Shown here: positions 34,074 through 42,720 of the stretch, piece after piece
Layout: every line of letters starts with the position of its first letter
How positions within the stretch are numbered: the first letter of the stretch is position 1
DNA from: RGVD01 sp040403075
Lineage (GTDB): Bacteria; Bacteroidota; Bacteroidia; UKL13-3
Direction: 5' to 3'
NCBI GenBank assembly: GCA_040403075.1
Contig: JBBALJ010000011.1
Location: 1-54,968, forward strand
Length of the DNA stretch: 54,968 nt
Made by a program: the position numbers and the translations under genes
Notes under the pieces: model-generated
Databases searched by the model: none
What the model saw: only the letters and a program-made list of their open reading frames with translations
What the model was told of the DNA's origin: nothing

Positions 34074-35987
34074 TTACTTCTTGTTAATTACTTCAACAAT
34101 AATAGTGGTTCCTGTGGCTTCCTTCAAATCATTAAAATCGTCAATCGTTTGAAGGTGAATCGATGCTAGGTGAATCTTTTCTAACAAGGATATTCTATCC
34201 ATAATATTTGCAATTCCTTTGGATTTATGGCCATTTTTCTTATTCACATTCAACTGTTTTGATGCATCTCTTCCAATACCGTTGTCAGAAATTATACACA
34301 ATAAACATGTTTCATTTTTAACTTGAAATTTAACTTGCAATATCTTCTCCCCATCTTTGTGCAAAAGACCGTGCCATATTGCATTTTCAAGCAGAGGTTG
34401 AAAAATCATTGCAGGTACATGGAGCTTATTAATATCAAAACCATTTTCATCAACTTCAATACTGTAACTAAATTGAGCATCAAACCTTTTTGATTCAATT
34501 TCAGCATAAAGGTTAAGCATTTCAATTTCAGATTTGAGTGAAACCAACTGTTCTGATGAACAATCTAAAACATTTCGTATTAGTTTAGAAAATTTTGACA
34601 GAAATCTGTAGGCCTCTTCAGAATTATTTGTAACAATTGAATGTTGAATTGAATTTAGAGCATTGAAAATAAAATGGGGATTCATTTGTGCTTTAAGAGC
34701 TGTCAATTCTGCATTTTGCATAAGGATTTGCAGTTCATTATTCTCATGTTGGCGGCTTATTTTGTATCGATAAAAAATGATATATGAAAGAAGGACAAAA
34801 ACTATAAAGATAAAAACTGCCATTTCAATGTAGTAGTTCTTTTCCTGCTGGTATAGCGCTTCCAACTTTCCTTTTTCATCAGCTATATGCTGATTGTTTT
34901 TCTGCTGTTCGAAATTTTCTCTTAATTGGGTAATTTGGATTTTATTTTCATATTCCAAATCCAAGTTTGCATAAACATAATCCTCTAAATTCTTAAGAGA
35001 TAAGATGGTGTTGCCCAATTTCGAATAAATTTTATAATAGTTAAAATAATATACACAGAGAGTTTGTAATGGCAACGAACTTAATTCAACTCCAATCTTT
35101 TCAATTTTATTCTGATAATACAAAGCAGAGTCAAACATGCCCATATTCATAAATGCCTGTGAGGCACTAATAAAAGCCCCTGACAAAGCAATCGAATCCT
35201 TGGTCTTTAAATAATATTCTAATGATGCTAAGGCATGAAACTTTCTAGCCTTATGATCGTCTTTTGCCACAAATGCCTTCATATACAAATTGTGAAGCTG
35301 AGCCATCTGTAGATAATTGGTTTTACTAATAAATTTCTCTGCGTTTCTTGCCAAAAACATTATTGAGTCGTAGTAATTGTTTGAAACAGCCTCAGTAGAT
35401 AAATAGTATACATAATTATTTGCTCTTATAAAATGACACTTAACAATTTCAGCAGAATCATTAAACTTAATAGCGGCATTAATTGCTTGAGAACAATAAA
35501 TGTTAGAAGTTGGAGCAAGCTTTAACCTCAGATAATTACTAGCCAAATAATAGTTGGCGACATACTCATATTTTTGATTTCTAATTTGATTTGCTAATAT
35601 CAACGCTTTGAGAAAATAATCAATTGAGCAATTAAATTCGTCACACTCGAAATTTGAAATGCCAAGACCTAGATCAAACTCACATTGCAGTTTTTCATCT
35701 TGAATTACAGGCAAGTTCTTTTCCAAGGTGCTTAAATATTTCTTAGCCTCATCCTTTGAAAGCAACTTCGCATAATTTAATCCTAAAATAACTTTTCTTA
35801 TATGGTAGTCACTTTTACCTTGAATAGTATCCGCTCTATATAAAGCTATTGAGGAATTGAACTCTCTATTATTGAAAAGTCTAATTGCCTTAAAAAACTT
35901 TTCATCCAAAGAATAGATTTGACCATAGGTATTGGCTTTAGAAGCAATTATTGTTATTATAAAAAATACAAAAATCTTAAATCTCAT
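34074..35987 (-). CDS. TPR-containing LytS-type sensor histidine kinase
   Basis: 637 residues from ATG 35987 (MRFKIFVFFIITIIASKANTYGQ, signal peptide); ATG 35999 would add four residues. TPR-like helices fill about 25-350, then a coiled coil and a membrane helix (about 385-405: YIEMAVFIFIVFVLLSYIIFY). The His_kinase box is LKAQMNPHFIFNALNSIQHS, and the HATPase has PLLENAIWHG and DNGIGRDAS. The layout matches the kinase at 28487, so the two loci are paralogous, but this one is paired with a receiver-only regulator. It lies downstream of the module-protein genes on the same strand and has its own promoter candidate. Confidence 0.9.
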   Translation of the reverse strand: MRFKIFVFFIITIIASKANTYGQIYSLDEKFFKAIRLFNNREFNSSIALYRADTIQGKSDYHIRKVILGLNYAKLLSKDEAKKYLSTLEKNLPVIQDEKLQCEFDLGLGISNFECDEFNCSIDYFLKALILANQIRNQKYEYVANYYLASNYLRLKLAPTSNIYCSQAINAAIKFNDSAEIVKCHFIRANNYVYYLSTEAVSNNYYDSIMFLARNAEKFISKTNYLQMAQLHNLYMKAFVAKDDHKARKFHALASLEYYLKTKDSIALSGAFISASQAFMNMGMFDSALYYQNKIEKIGVELSSLPLQTLCVYYFNYYKIYSKLGNTILSLKNLEDYVYANLDLEYENKIQITQLRENFEQQKNNQHIADEKGKLEALYQQEKNYYIEMAVFIFIVFVLLSYIIFYRYKISRQHENNELQILMQNAELTALKAQMNPHFIFNALNSIQHSIVTNNSEEAYRFLSKFSKLIRNVLDCSSEQLVSLKSEIEMLNLYAEIESKRFDAQFSYSIEVDENGFDINKLHVPAMIFQPLLENAIWHGLLHKDGEKILQVKFQVKNETCLLCIISDNGIGRDASKQLNVNKKNGHKSKGIANIMDRISLLEKIHLASIHLQTIDDFNDLKEATGTTIIVEVINKK

Positions 35988-36037
35988 TAGAGGTATCATA
36001 CATCAAAAGAATGTTCAATATTTTTTTGGTATCAATA

Positions 36038-36071
36038 CAAATGTAATTTAGATTTTATATTATTCTGCAAA
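36038..36071 (-). promoter_or_regulatory. Promoter for the second LytS-type kinase operon
   Basis: On the minus strand TTTG (plus CAAA 36068-36071), 22 bases, then TACATTTG (plus 36038-36045), a perfect TAnnTTTG box. It lies 50 bases upstream of the ATG at 35987 and separates the kinase operon from the upstream module genes. Confidence 0.6.
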
Positions 36072-36111
36072 CAGAGTATTACATTTTGTATAGACATTAA
36101 AACAATTAATA

Positions 36112-37617
36112 CTAGGGTCGAATTAAGATAATGCCATTACTACTATTCATATCTATAATTGGGTAGTCGTTAAAGTCAACTGATGCATCTCCATTCAGGT
36201 CGCTAGAGTCATAACCCAAAACGCCATTTGAACTTGACAAGTCTAAAGAAGGATAATCATTAAAATCAACAGAACCATCTTGGTTAATATCACCACTATA
36301 AATCAAATACAATCCATTTCCAAAGTTACGTAGGTTATTCCCAAAGGCTTGGCTGTTTGAATTTGTAAAACTATAACTTACTTGACTTGAACTTAGAGCA
36401 ATGGCTTGGCTGCTCCAAGTTTCGATTGAATTTCTGTGTTTAATTACCAAATAATAGCTGTTTCCTAAATATGAAATTGGAATACTTACAATACATAAAC
36501 CATTTACATTTAAAATTGATTTTACAGAGTAAACCAAATTAAATGTTGAATTTGATTGATACAATGAAACAATAATAGAATCCGCCATAGTATTTGAAGC
36601 TTGGCCATTGGCATTATAAATTGCACTAGTCATTGTATTATTTCCTATATATAATCCTTCTAAAAAAGCAGATATCTGCAAGTCGATTGAATTTGACAAG
36701 GTAGTTTGGATTCCAGCATTTGAATAATCAGAACTACCACTATTATTAACAGCCCGTAACCTAAAATAATAGGTTGTGTTAGGCAATAAGCCTGTAATTG
36801 CTTTGCTAGTTCCTACAACAACCAATGAATTAAAACCGACAAGAAATGTTGAGAAGCCATTACTTGTTGAAACATCCAATAAATAAGAAGTAGCACCGGT
36901 AGTTGAAGTCCAATTCAATGTAAATCCATTTAAGCTAACACTACTTGCTGCCTGCAAAACAGGAGGATTACAAAGTGTTGATTTTGACACAATAGATGAA
37001 CTTGAGCTTATACAATTTTGATTCGCTGCCCTTACCCTCACATAATAAGTTGTTGAAGCATTTAATCCTGAAACCAATTTTGAATTTGTTGGTACACTTA
37101 AATTTGAATATCCACTTATTAAACTTGAAAAACTTGCATTTGTTGAAATATCTAAAAAGTAATTTGAAGCATTAGGAACATTGTTCCAATTTATGGTAAA
37201 GCCCGAACTTGTTATGGAAGTGAATGATGATACTACTGGAATACTTGGTTTGGCATTTACTGAAATAATAATTGATGAAGACGAGCTACTGCCATACATA
37301 TTATTACCAAAAACCGTAATAACCCCAGAAACAGCACTATTCGTAAAGTTTACTATGATACTATTAGTTACACTAGAACCTGTAACACCACTAGGCAATG
37401 TCCAAGTGTAAGAAGTAGCTCTTGGTATTGTAGGCACGGTATAAGTAACATTAGTTTGTCCCAAGCAAACAGTTTTGGCCCCTGAAATGGTTTTAGCCGT
37501 ATCTGGCAAATTGTCAATTAAGGTTTTCAATAATAAAAAAGTAGGTGCGGCAGCACTAGATTGGTCTGAGTTGCTAATACCGCATACACTCGCTTTTAAG
37601 GCAGGATCATAAAACAT
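36112..37617 (-). CDS. C-terminal fragment: fibronectin III domains and KHRN/dockerin-like module
   Basis: 501 residues from the ATG at 37617, which is probably not a real start. Residues 1-40 complete the serine hydrolase fold (MFYDPALKASVCGISNSD). Then come an Ig/PKD-like domain (about 45-120), two fibronectin III domains (about 122-215 and 216-310, with the repeated TTYYVRVRA / TTYYFRLRA strands) and the shared module (about 313-501) with KHRNSIETWS, DINQDGSVDFND and DLNGDASVDFND. Without the N-terminal part it has no export signal. Confidence 0.75.
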   Translation of the reverse strand: MFYDPALKASVCGISNSDQSSAAAPTFLLLKTLIDNLPDTAKTISGAKTVCLGQTNVTYTVPTIPRATSYTWTLPSGVTGSSVTNSIIVNFTNSAVSGVITVFGNNMYGSSSSSSIIISVNAKPSIPVVSSFTSITSSGFTINWNNVPNASNYFLDISTNASFSSLISGYSNLSVPTNSKLVSGLNASTTYYVRVRAANQNCISSSSSIVSKSTLCNPPVLQAASSVSLNGFTLNWTSTTGATSYLLDVSTSNGFSTFLVGFNSLVVVGTSKAITGLLPNTTYYFRLRAVNNSGSSDYSNAGIQTTLSNSIDLQISAFLEGLYIGNNTMTSAIYNANGQASNTMADSIIVSLYQSNSTFNLVYSVKSILNVNGLCIVSIPISYLGNSYYLVIKHRNSIETWSSQAIALSSSQVSYSFTNSNSQAFGNNLRNFGNGLYLIYSGDINQDGSVDFNDYPSLDLSSSNGVLGYDSSDLNGDASVDFNDYPIIDMNSSNGIILIRP

Positions 37618-37632
37618 TTCACTTAAATAACA

Positions 37633-38580
37633 TTAGGTTTTGCCACCATGGCCCCATGTGGTTCGCCCAAGAACGACTCTTTTCTCCAGAGCGTAACCAT
37701 AAAACCCACCCCCTGCATTAAACGTGGTCATTAGATTTAATGAATTAGCATTAACAATCTGACCAGAAAAATAATAATTGTACCATTTGACCATGTCCGC
37801 AGAAGTTGAATAAATTCCACCAGTTGCACCTGAAGCGCTGTTAAGACCAACTCTAGAAGTAGTATCATCAACCCCTGAGACATATGGATGAGCTATGGTG
37901 CCAATAATTGGTTCTTTAAATGAGTAAAATATACTATCTAAATTCTTAGGAGTAAGAATACTATCTCTAATTAGTTTTGAAATATGAATTCCAGTGGCAC
38001 TTTCTGCAATCATTCCAAGCAACATATAGTTTGTGTTGGAATAATTAAATCCTCCTCCTGGATTATACAATTTAGGTGCTTGAAATGATAAAATTTCAGT
38101 GACAGTAAATGGGTGGTTTGGGTATTTTTGTGCTGAATCAAAAAATGCTATGCTATTATCAGCTAAGCCACTGATATGGCTTAACATTTGGTTAATACTT
38201 ATTGAGGAGTCAATGTTATTGTATACTGTTGGAATCCATTTGCCTAGGTGGTCGGTTAATTTAAGAATACTATCCTCAGCTAATTTCATAATAACTGAAG
38301 CTGTAAAAAGCTTCGTATTGCTACCTATGCTAAACTCCATATCGTTTGTAATTGGGTGTAAGCTATCTGATATGCCCCAAACGCCTCTCCAAACGCCTTG
38401 ACCAGGGTAATACACACTTGCGGAAAAGCCTTTTTCAGTGCTTGAAAGATTCGATATGCTATCCAAAGTATTTTGCAATTTTACTGCTAATAAGGGATTA
38501 AAGGTTTGTGATTTAACAAAACCTATAATACACAGCATAAAAAAGCAAAATGCCAACTTTCTCAAATATATTTTTTTCAT
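37633..38580 (-). CDS. N-terminal fragment: secreted beta-lactamase-like serine hydrolase
   Basis: 315 residues. Signal peptide MKKIYLRKLAFCFFMLCIIGFVKSQ. Class C beta-lactamase/DD-peptidase motifs: SxxK at S87-K90 (SNTK), YSN at 180-182 and HGG at 311-313. It ends two residues later, so the final beta strand and C-terminal helix are missing, and the fragment alone is unlikely to fold well. In the intact form it would hydrolyse a peptide, ester or amide outside the cell; the substrate is unknown. See the spanning pseudogene entry. Confidence 0.8.
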   Translation of the reverse strand: MKKIYLRKLAFCFFMLCIIGFVKSQTFNPLLAVKLQNTLDSISNLSSTEKGFSASVYYPGQGVWRGVWGISDSLHPITNDMEFSIGSNTKLFTASVIMKLAEDSILKLTDHLGKWIPTVYNNIDSSISINQMLSHISGLADNSIAFFDSAQKYPNHPFTVTEILSFQAPKLYNPGGGFNYSNTNYMLLGMIAESATGIHISKLIRDSILTPKNLDSIFYSFKEPIIGTIAHPYVSGVDDTTSRVGLNSASGATGGIYSTSADMVKWYNYYFSGQIVNANSLNLMTTFNAGGGFYGYALEKRVVLGRTTWGHGGKT

Positions 38581-38636
38581 TTCTTACTATTTTATTGGTT
38601 CAAGATCTTCAAATCGAAGCGTCCATAAATTGTCAT

Positions 38637-40196
38637 TTAAGGTCTAAAAGCTATGATTCCATTGCTACTATTAATATCTAATAAAGGGTAATCGTTAAAA
38701 TCAACTGAAGCATCACCGTTTAAATCGTTAGAATCATATCCCAAAACTCCGCTGGAACTAGCAATATCAAGAGAAGGGTAATCATTAAAATCAACAGAGC
38801 CATCTTGGTTAATGTCACCTGTATAAATGCCAAATTTCGAGTTCCCTAAATTTGAAAGGTTATTTCCGTATGCTTTAGTAGCTGTTGAACTAAAATCGTA
38901 ATTTGTAGTGAGGGTAAACAGAATTGGCAACGAACTCCATGTCTCAATAGAGTTTCTATGCTTCATTGCGATATAATATGAATTTCCATTCACCCCAATT
39001 GGAAATGTAAGATCAATAATACCATTCACTTTTAATAAACCCAAAGTTGTATAGACTAAAGAGTGATTTCCTATGGCTTCATGCAACTCAACGATTATGG
39101 TATCTGCAATTAAATTTGAAGTGATTCCATCTGCATTAAAAGGGGCACAAGTCATATTTCCATTTGCTTGATAAAATGCTTCCAAAAATGCTACAATTGA
39201 CAATTGTGCTGAAGCAGACCCTCGGGTAACATTGAATGTATAAACTTTACTTGTGATACCATCTATTCCAATTACTTTAATAAGTATAGAATTAATGCCC
39301 AAATTCAAAGAGATAGGGGATGAAACAGCAGCATTGGGTGTATTTTGGAACAAAGATCCATTAACACTTATTTGAATATTTGCATTCAAATCGTTTGCGG
39401 TTGGAGTTATGTTTATTGAATTTATTAATGAGCTTACACTTGAAGAATAGCTACTGAAAAGTGGAGAAAATACAGGGCTTAGGATACTAGAACTAAATAT
39501 AGCTGACCTTAAATAAACTGAGTATGTACTTGAACTATCACCGATACCTAAATAATAGTTAGATGTACTAAGCAATCCAAGATTAGTGGTGTAAGAATAA
39601 CTTGGACCAGAAGGATTGCTAGTGGCATTAGTTGTTCCATTGACAAACGCCCAAGCATTACTTACATTTTCAGTCCACTTTGAAATACCACAATTGTGTC
39701 GATTAAAATTATTTTGTTCATCAATAGGATTCCAATTTAATTCAACACTAGTATTGTTGGAACTTGACAATGGTTTAACAATCCATGTTTTGGCAACAAT
39801 ATGATCTGAAATATTGCCAATATTTTTTTCTGGATTATCAAAACTATTATCTCGAACTGCCAATTGATAGACAACTTCACTGCTAGTTTGGTGAGTAATA
39901 CTTATTTTATTATTGGTAGTTGTTCCTATATCATAACTATATTTCTGTCCACTTGCAATAGGGGTATTGATGAAACCAGTTGCACCCGTATTAATTAAGT
40001 TGTTATTTGTTGAAATACCCTTTGTACTCTGCAAAATTCCAAAATCATTGACTATTGAAGATGACGATAGCTTTATGGAATCATTTGCAAATAGAACAGC
40101 TCCATTTTCAATTGTAATATCTCCATTAATAAACAACTGAGCATACACATTACTTAAAAGCATATAACTCATAGCGAACATGAATACACTTTTCAT
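38637..40196 (-). CDS. Secreted protein with cadherin-like beta-sandwich and KHRN/dockerin-like module
   Basis: 519 residues, signal peptide MKSVFMFAMSYMLLSNVYAQ. Residues about 20-220 are beta-rich and not assigned. A cadherin-like beta-sandwich domain (PF12733 type) covers about 235-330 (NINITPTANDLNANIQISVNG; SKVYTFNVTR). The shared module makes up the rest (KHRNSIETWS, DINQDGSVDFND, DLNGDASVDFND). Its ATG overlaps the stop of the fibre gene upstream (ATGA at 40193-40196), so the two are translationally coupled. A partnership with the fibre protein is plausible. Confidence 0.8.
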   Translation of the reverse strand: MKSVFMFAMSYMLLSNVYAQLFINGDITIENGAVLFANDSIKLSSSSIVNDFGILQSTKGISTNNNLINTGATGFINTPIASGQKYSYDIGTTTNNKISITHQTSSEVVYQLAVRDNSFDNPEKNIGNISDHIVAKTWIVKPLSSSNNTSVELNWNPIDEQNNFNRHNCGISKWTENVSNAWAFVNGTTNATSNPSGPSYSYTTNLGLLSTSNYYLGIGDSSSTYSVYLRSAIFSSSILSPVFSPLFSSYSSSVSSLINSINITPTANDLNANIQISVNGSLFQNTPNAAVSSPISLNLGINSILIKVIGIDGITSKVYTFNVTRGSASAQLSIVAFLEAFYQANGNMTCAPFNADGITSNLIADTIIVELHEAIGNHSLVYTTLGLLKVNGIIDLTFPIGVNGNSYYIAMKHRNSIETWSSLPILFTLTTNYDFSSTATKAYGNNLSNLGNSKFGIYTGDINQDGSVDFNDYPSLDIASSSGVLGYDSNDLNGDASVDFNDYPLLDINSSNGIIAFRP

Positions 40197-42697
40197 CGTT
40201 GTTGATTTTTTATTAATAATACTTGGCTTTTCAAGGTGTCAATTTGTTGCATCAAAGAATTGATACTACTTTCTTGTAGAGTCAATTTATCTTTTAATAT
40301 TTTATTTTCGTCTGCAAGCTCTTGAACAGCCTTTACCAAAGGAACCGTAAATTCAGCATAGCGCAATCCATAAATATCCAAATCGTTTTTAGGAGCATCC
40401 ACTCCGCTAAAATCATAACCAACTTTTTTTGCAGCCGATTCCACTTCTTGGGCAATAAAACCAGAATATACAATCTTCTCTTTGTTTGATTTTGAGTTTA
40501 CATCCTCCAGTTCAGAGCCTTTAGAGTTCTGAGCTACATGGAGAATTTTGTTTACACTATTAACATCAACATTATAAGTAACAGGTTTAAGTAACAAAAT
40601 AAAATCTAAGCCGGGCACATTGCTTTGGACATTTTTCTTTACCCTTCCATCACTTAATGTGGACCAACCCACTTGACCACCAATGGAAGTAATGACTGCA
40701 CTTCCAAAACGCATTTGATTACTAGCAGTGATATTTGTTGAGGCACCTAATGCTACCGAATTTGAGTAATTTGAAGCATTGGCATTAGTATAATTACCAA
40801 TGAGTACGTTACCAAAACCAGTTGAATTTCCGGAAAAACTAATATAGCCTATAGCAATATTTTGTGAACCTGTAGTATTAGATTGAAGAGAATAAGCACC
40901 TATGGCAGTATTATTTATACCAGTAGTATTGCTTCCTAGCGCATAGGTACCTAATACTGCATTTCCATTACCAGTAGAATTCGACAACAAAGATTGATAA
41001 CCAATAGCTGTATTTTCATTGCCGCTATTATTGGCTGGATTATTTGAGCCCCGCATAGATTCAAAACCAACAGCGACATTATAATTGGTAGATGATATAT
41101 AATTACCCGTATAAGCATTCTTCATTGCATAAGTTACAATGGCGGTGGCATATGAATTTGATGTGTTAGCATATAATGCCATATATCCTATGCTTGTGTT
41201 GAAAGTTCCTGAAACATTTTTATTAAAATTAAATGCCCCAATAGAAGTGTTATTCGTGCCAAGGGTATTATCTACCATTGCATAAGCTCCAAGGGCCGTA
41301 TTAAAATCACCAGTAATATTATTACTTAGTACTGATGATCCAACTGCAGTATTTAAAGCTCCAGTGGTATTAGCAGTTAAAGTATATAAACCAAGTGCTG
41401 CATTATTATTACCACTTGAATTTAATGTCATAGATTGATAACCAATAGCCGTATTGGCATTGCCACTATTATTGGCTGCATTAGTTGAACCTCTATGTGC
41501 TTCAAAACCCACAGCCACATTATAATTGATATTTGAGAAATGAAATCCTGAATAAGAATAGAGCATAGCGTCAGTTCCAATGGCAGTAGCATTCGAATTA
41601 AACACGTTCGAAAACAATGCCCTTGATCCAATAACAGTATTGTTTTGACCTTCGGTATTTTGATTCATACTACTTTGACCGATGCTTGTATTCAAAGAAC
41701 CAATAGTATTGCTAAATAAGGCATTAATACCTTGAGCTACATTAAAAACCCCTGTTAAATTGTTATACATGGCATTATTGCCAATTGAGGTATTTGAGTA
41801 TCCGGATGTATTACTAAATAAGCTTGCTGTACCCACGGCAGTGTTTCTATATCCACTATCGTTATGATAAAGTGAATTGGCTCCTGAAGCTGTGTTATTA
41901 TAACCTGCAGTGTTATAGTTCAAAACATAGGAACCATAAGCCGAATTTTGATACCCATTTTTATTATTTTTAAGAGTGTATGCACCTGTGGCTGTGTTTT
42001 GATAACCCATATTTGAAGCCAAAGAATTATCACCAATAGCAGTATTCTCATAACCAGTTGCGTTAGAAATCATGGCTCTTCTTCCAATAGCAACGTTTGA
42101 AACGCCACCTAGGTTATTACTAAATAAAGCAGAATCACCAATAGCTATCAAACCATCTGCACGGGTGTTATTTCGAAGGGCTTGATTTCCTATAGCAATA
42201 TTTCCATTGCCAAAAGTATTAGAGTATAATGCATTTGTGCCAATGCCTAAGTTTCCGAAACCTGTAGACAAAGAAGAGCCAGCTCCTAATCCAATTAATA
42301 TGGATTTGTAACTTGGGTCAATCAATGCGGCCCTTCGGTTATTAACCCTAAAGGATAAAGCTACACTATCAATAGTGCCTAAAAAATTAGTGCTAGAATT
42401 GGTATTGCTATTTCCAAATAGGCTCCAATAATCAGTGCTACCCGAGTTATCGTCTTGCCAATTTAAGTTTCCGGAAAAACCATCCGTCTTGAGAACTTGA
42501 CCTGCATGACCAGGTGAATTAGGAAATGAATAGGTAACATTATTTATTTTACGAATGTTTCCAATACTATCAACTTGAAATTGTGAAGAGGCACCCACCG
42601 AAAGCTTCGATTGTGGTGTGGTAGTTCCAATACCAATATTTTGTGAGCTAACTTTAAGAGAAAGTGCACAAAAAATAATTAAGAATCGCTGTTTCAT
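40193..42697 (-). CDS. Trimeric fibre-like protein with head repeats and S74 chaperone tail
   Basis: 834 residues, signal peptide MKQRFLIIFCALSLKVSSQ. Residues about 130-690 are more than twenty short repeats of the type NTAIGxxALxxNxxG, as in YadA-like adhesin heads and phage fibres, which fold as trimeric left-handed beta-rolls. Two blocks of about 130 residues (each containing INYNVAVGFE or TNYNVAVGFE, then NTAIGYQS) are near-duplicates. The C-terminal part is an endosialidase-type intramolecular chaperone (peptidase S74): SDGRVKKNV carries the Ser/Lys dyad (S and K five apart) and IAQEVE is conserved. It ends in a coiled coil (ELADENKILKDKLTLQ). The chaperone drives trimerisation and usually cleaves itself off. 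No membrane anchor and no sorting tail are seen. Confidence 0.85.
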   Translation of the reverse strand: MKQRFLIIFCALSLKVSSQNIGIGTTTPQSKLSVGASSQFQVDSIGNIRKINNVTYSFPNSPGHAGQVLKTDGFSGNLNWQDDNSGSTDYWSLFGNSNTNSSTNFLGTIDSVALSFRVNNRRAALIDPSYKSILIGLGAGSSLSTGFGNLGIGTNALYSNTFGNGNIAIGNQALRNNTRADGLIAIGDSALFSNNLGGVSNVAIGRRAMISNATGYENTAIGDNSLASNMGYQNTATGAYTLKNNKNGYQNSAYGSYVLNYNTAGYNNTASGANSLYHNDSGYRNTAVGTASLFSNTSGYSNTSIGNNAMYNNLTGVFNVAQGINALFSNTIGSLNTSIGQSSMNQNTEGQNNTVIGSRALFSNVFNSNATAIGTDAMLYSYSGFHFSNINYNVAVGFEAHRGSTNAANNSGNANTAIGYQSMTLNSSGNNNAALGLYTLTANTTGALNTAVGSSVLSNNITGDFNTALGAYAMVDNTLGTNNTSIGAFNFNKNVSGTFNTSIGYMALYANTSNSYATAIVTYAMKNAYTGNYISSTNYNVAVGFESMRGSNNPANNSGNENTAIGYQSLLSNSTGNGNAVLGTYALGSNTTGINNTAIGAYSLQSNTTGSQNIAIGYISFSGNSTGFGNVLIGNYTNANASNYSNSVALGASTNITASNQMRFGSAVITSIGGQVGWSTLSDGRVKKNVQSNVPGLDFILLLKPVTYNVDVNSVNKILHVAQNSKGSELEDVNSKSNKEKIVYSGFIAQEVESAAKKVGYDFSGVDAPKNDLDIYGLRYAEFTVPLVKAVQELADENKILKDKLTLQESSINSLMQQIDTLKSQVLLIKNQQR

Positions 42698-42720
42698 ATC
42701 ATTTATTTTTAAATAATTAA

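Larger units (their letters stand above)
36112..38580 (-). pseudogene. Secreted serine hydrolase-fibronectin III-dockerin-like protein split by an in-frame stop
   Basis: The two open frames 37633-38580 and 36112-37617 are in the same frame, and only one TAA codon (37633-37635) separates them. Read through, they make one 823-codon gene: signal peptide, beta-lactamase-like serine hydrolase, Ig/PKD-like domain, two fibronectin III domains and the shared C-terminal module. The stop falls right after the HGG(KT) motif. The residues after it (CYLSEMFYDPALKASVCGISNSD) are the last strand and helix of the same hydrolase fold, not the start of a new protein. The downstream part also has no signal peptide. 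Either a nonsense mutation has inactivated the gene, or TAA is a sequencing or assembly error. Confidence 0.8.

Noticed and set aside
37615..37617. ATG at 37617 as the start of an independent gene
   Set aside because: The first 40 residues complete the serine hydrolase fold, there is no signal peptide for an otherwise extracellular protein, and the frame continues from the upstream gene.
40800..42300. CRISPR-like regularly spaced repeats
   Set aside because: The periodicity comes from codons of the NTAIG-type head repeats in one continuous reading frame; repeat sequence and spacing vary, there is no conserved direct repeat and no cas gene.
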